From an uncultured Alphaproteobacteria bacterium (GTDB taxonomy: Bacteria; Pseudomonadota; Alphaproteobacteria; Micropepsales; Micropepsaceae), in assembly GCA_903862715.1 (NCBI GenBank), contig CAIOYY010000015.1:21638-85637 (forward strand): a DNA stretch of 64,000 nt. Reading direction: 5' to 3'. The translations under genes and the position numbers were made by a program. Shown in pieces: positions 61,632 through 64,000 of this stretch. A model generated the notes under the pieces. It made no database searches. It was not told where the DNA came from and was given only the letters and a program-made list of their open reading frames with translations. Each line of letters opens with the position of its first letter. The stretch's first letter is position 1.

Positions 61632-63334
61632 GCGTTCTGACGCGACAGCGGCAGTTCAACGATGAAGCGCGCGCCGAGTTTCTTGCCTTGTTCGCTGCGC
61701 CGGTTGTCGGCCCAGATGCGTCCGCCCTGATTGGAAATGATCTGCCGTGCAATCGCGAGGCCGAGACCGGAATTCTTTCCGAATTCGTTTTCGCCGGGGC
61801 GCGAAGTAAAGAAACGGTCGAAAATGCGCTCGAGGTCGGCGGTGGGGATGCCGGGACCCTCATCGGCGACGACCGCGCGGACAATCGGGCCTTGCACTTT
61901 TACCGATACGTTGACGCTACCGCTCTCGGGACTGAAGGAAATGGCATTGTCGATCAGATTGCGAAACACCTGTCCGAGCCGTTCATCGATGCCCTGAACG
62001 ATCGCGGCGGTTTCGGACTCGCGCTGAAATTCCACTCGAACGCCGCGCGGCAATTCCATCCCATTATAGATTGAGACGATGGTTTCCAGAAGGCGCCCGA
62101 TGTCGACCGATCCGATGTGGGCGCGCGACAATTCGGCGTCCAGACGCGAGGCATCGGAAATGTCGGTAATCAGGCGATCGATGCGTTTAACATCGTTGCG
62201 CACGACCGCAACCAGGCGCTCGCGCGATTCCGGGTCCTTCGTGCGGTCCATCATTTCCACCGCGCTTTTCAGCGAGGTCAGCGGATTTTTCAGTTCGTGC
62301 GCGACATCGGCGGCGAAACGCTCGATGGAATCGATCCGGTCGTAAAGCGCGTGCGTCATCGCCGCGAAGGATTCCGCAAGCTCGCCGATTTCGTCGGCGC
62401 GGTCATTGAACGTAGGGATGGCCTCCCGGCCCGCGCGCCCGCGCCGCACATGTTCGGCGGCCGCGGCAAGGCGGCGAATGGGAACGGCGATGAACCCGGC
62501 GAGATAAAGCGACGACAACAACAGCGCGCCAAAGGCGACCAGCGAGACGCGGATCAGGGCGGCGCGCTCTTCGGCGAGAATATCGTCGATGTCACCGGAT
62601 TCGGTGGTCAGCAGCAGAACGCCGTAATGCGTTGCGAGACGCTGAATCGGCACGGCAACCGAGAGCACCAACTTACCTTGTTCGTTCACACGCACGGCGC
62701 TTGCCTGTGTGCCGTCCAGCGCGCTTGTCACTTCCGAATACACCCGACCATCATGGCCGACCTCGAAATAGGGCTCGAGCTGCGTGAAAGGGCGAAAGCC
62801 CAGAAATTCAGAATAGAATTGCTGCAGCGCTGCGCGCGTGTCCTGAAAGAATTCCACGAAGGAATTCGCGGATACGGGGGGCGGCAGTTCCTCACGGACC
62901 ACGACATTACGGGCGAGCAGAAATCTTGTATCGGCCAGAAGCGTTCCGTCGGTCGAAAATATCTGCGCGCGCAGGCGCGTGGGCGCAATCAACTGTCTCA
63001 GCAGCGGCTCGGCGGTCGAAAGATCGATGTTGCGTGCTTCCGGATCGGCGGTGTATTCGGCAAGCGCCCCACCGACGATAGCGGCCTGATCGCGAATGCC
63101 GGCCATACGTTCTTCGACGAGGCCGCCGCCCGCCGATTGCACCCACAACACACCGGCGATCAGAATGAGAAGGGCAAAGGCGTTGAGGAAAACGATGCGG
63201 CGCGTGAGGGGAGAAAAACGCGTACGGCTCAGCAGCGACACGGTAAGCGGGCCGGTCTCCGTGCCCGCCGCTCCCGTCCTTTTGATGCTCGTCCCCAGCG
63301 AAGGGGTAGGGGGAATCTCCGTCCTCACATTCAC
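61628..63334 (-). CDS. chvG: stimulus-sensing histidine kinase ChvG
   Basis: FSPLTRRIVFLNAFALLILIAGVLWVQSAGGGLVEERMAGIRDQAAIV; HAMP; DVAHELKNPLTSLKSAVE. Confidence 0.95.
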   Translation of the reverse strand: MNVRTEIPPTPSLGTSIKRTGAAGTETGPLTVSLLSRTRFSPLTRRIVFLNAFALLILIAGVLWVQSAGGGLVEERMAGIRDQAAIVGGALAEYTADPEARNIDLSTAEPLLRQLIAPTRLRAQIFSTDGTLLADTRFLLARNVVVREELPPPVSANSFVEFFQDTRAALQQFYSEFLGFRPFTQLEPYFEVGHDGRVYSEVTSALDGTQASAVRVNEQGKLVLSVAVPIQRLATHYGVLLLTTESGDIDDILAEERAALIRVSLVAFGALLLSSLYLAGFIAVPIRRLAAAAEHVRRGRAGREAIPTFNDRADEIGELAESFAAMTHALYDRIDSIERFAADVAHELKNPLTSLKSAVEMMDRTKDPESRERLVAVVRNDVKRIDRLITDISDASRLDAELSRAHIGSVDIGRLLETIVSIYNGMELPRGVRVEFQRESETAAIVQGIDERLGQVFRNLIDNAISFSPESGSVNVSVKVQGPIVRAVVADEGPGIPTADLERIFDRFFTSRPGENEFGKNSGLGLAIARQIISNQGGRIWADNRRSEQGKKLGARFIVELPLSRQNA

Positions 63335-63346
63335 CCGAATTTCGCC

Positions 63347-64000
63347 TCAGGCCTCCTTGTAGCGATAACCCACTCCATAGAGGGTTTCGATCGAATCGAA
63401 ATCGTCATCGACCACTTTGAATTTTTTGCGCAGACGCTTGATGTGGCTGTCGATGGTGCGGTCGTCGACATAGACCTGATCGTCATAGGCGGCGTCCATC
63501 AGATTGTCGCGGCTTTTCACAAAGCCGGGCCGTGTCGCAAGGCATTGCAGGATCAGAAATTCCGTGACGGTGAGGCGGACAGGCTTTGCCTTCCAGGTGC
63601 ATTCGTGGCGCAGGGGATCAAGCGTCAGTTCGCCACGCACCAGCGATTGTTTCGCCTGTTCGGCGGTCTGGGCCCCGGCTTTCTTCGCCTCGCCCCGGCG
63701 AAGCACTGCTTTGACGCGTTCGAGAAGAAGGCGCTGGGAGAAGGGCTTGCGGATGTAATCGTCGGCCCCGGCATTCAGGCCCATCAATTCGTCGATCTCT
63801 TCGTCTTTGGAGGTCAGGAAGATAACCGGCATTTCGGTGTTCTGGCGGAGGCGCCGCAGAAGTTCCATGCCGTCCATGCGCGGCATCTTGATGTCCAGGA
63901 TGGCGAGGTCGGGCGGGGTGGTGGTCAGGGCGGTGAGCGCGGCGGCACCGTCCGAAAAGGTGCGCACGTGATAGCCTTCCTGCTCCAGCAGCATGCTGAC
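63347..64000 (-). CDS. chvI: response regulator ChvI (N-terminus beyond window)
   Basis: REC plus winged-helix output domain; C-terminal [10 protein letters not shown]; upstream of chvG. Confidence 0.93.
   Translation of the reverse strand, partial: VSMLLEQEGYHVRTFSDGAAALTALTTTPPDLAILDIKMPRMDGMELLRRLRQNTEMPVIFLTSKDEEIDELMGLNAGADDYIRKPFSQRLLLERVKAVLRRGEAKKAGAQTAEQAKQSLVRGELTLDPLRHECTWKAKPVRLTVTEFLILQCLATRPGFVKSRDNLMDAAYDDQVYVDDRTIDSHIKRLRKKFKVVDDDFDSIETLYGVGYRYKEA

Overview
The window is a GC-rich alphaproteobacterial chromosome segment, mostly housekeeping. I found no phage, transposase or CRISPR.

Main blocks, left to right:
- Partial glycosyltransferase, alpha/beta hydrolase, TPR protein, queG, GST, mtgA, a HupE pair, uppP, an NDUFA9-like SDR and tRNA-Leu(CAG).
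- A two-component locus whose hybrid kinase is broken across frames.
- RNase D, kdsD, lptC, lptA, lptB, rpoN and ptsN.
- DUF1150/hsp20, pabBC, an HU protein, tRNA-Ala(GGC), a FYDLN_acid protein, aroA, cmk, rpsA, a dihaem cytochrome c, ihfB, lapA and pyrF.
- trpF, trpB, trpA, accD, folC, trxA, addA, addB, murU, amgK and tsaE.
- A ferredoxin reductase/ferredoxin pair and a divL-like kinase with Tyr in the H-box.
- An accessory block: SemiSWEET, M48 protease, SH3-like protein, CHASE2 protein, HbpS-like protein, GIN-domain protein, HAAS protein and PadR.
- ahcY, a TraB/GumN protein, ptsH, EIIA-Man, hprK, chvG and chvI (partial).

Most interesting signals:
1. The hybrid kinase is split exactly at a canonical A_AAA_AAG slippery heptamer with an SD-like sequence upstream. 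A second frame break near its 5' end argues for gene decay or sequence error as the alternative.
2. A CHASE2 / SH3-like / poly-Gly M48 protease gene trio with no recognised output domain sits between divL and ahcY.
3. A perfect 28-bp TetR-operator-like palindrome lies just downstream of divL, with a degenerate second site and a cluster of three hairpins nearby.
4. A possible RNA thermometer covers the hsp20 start region.

Everything here was read by eye from the sequence and ORF track. No database search was run.
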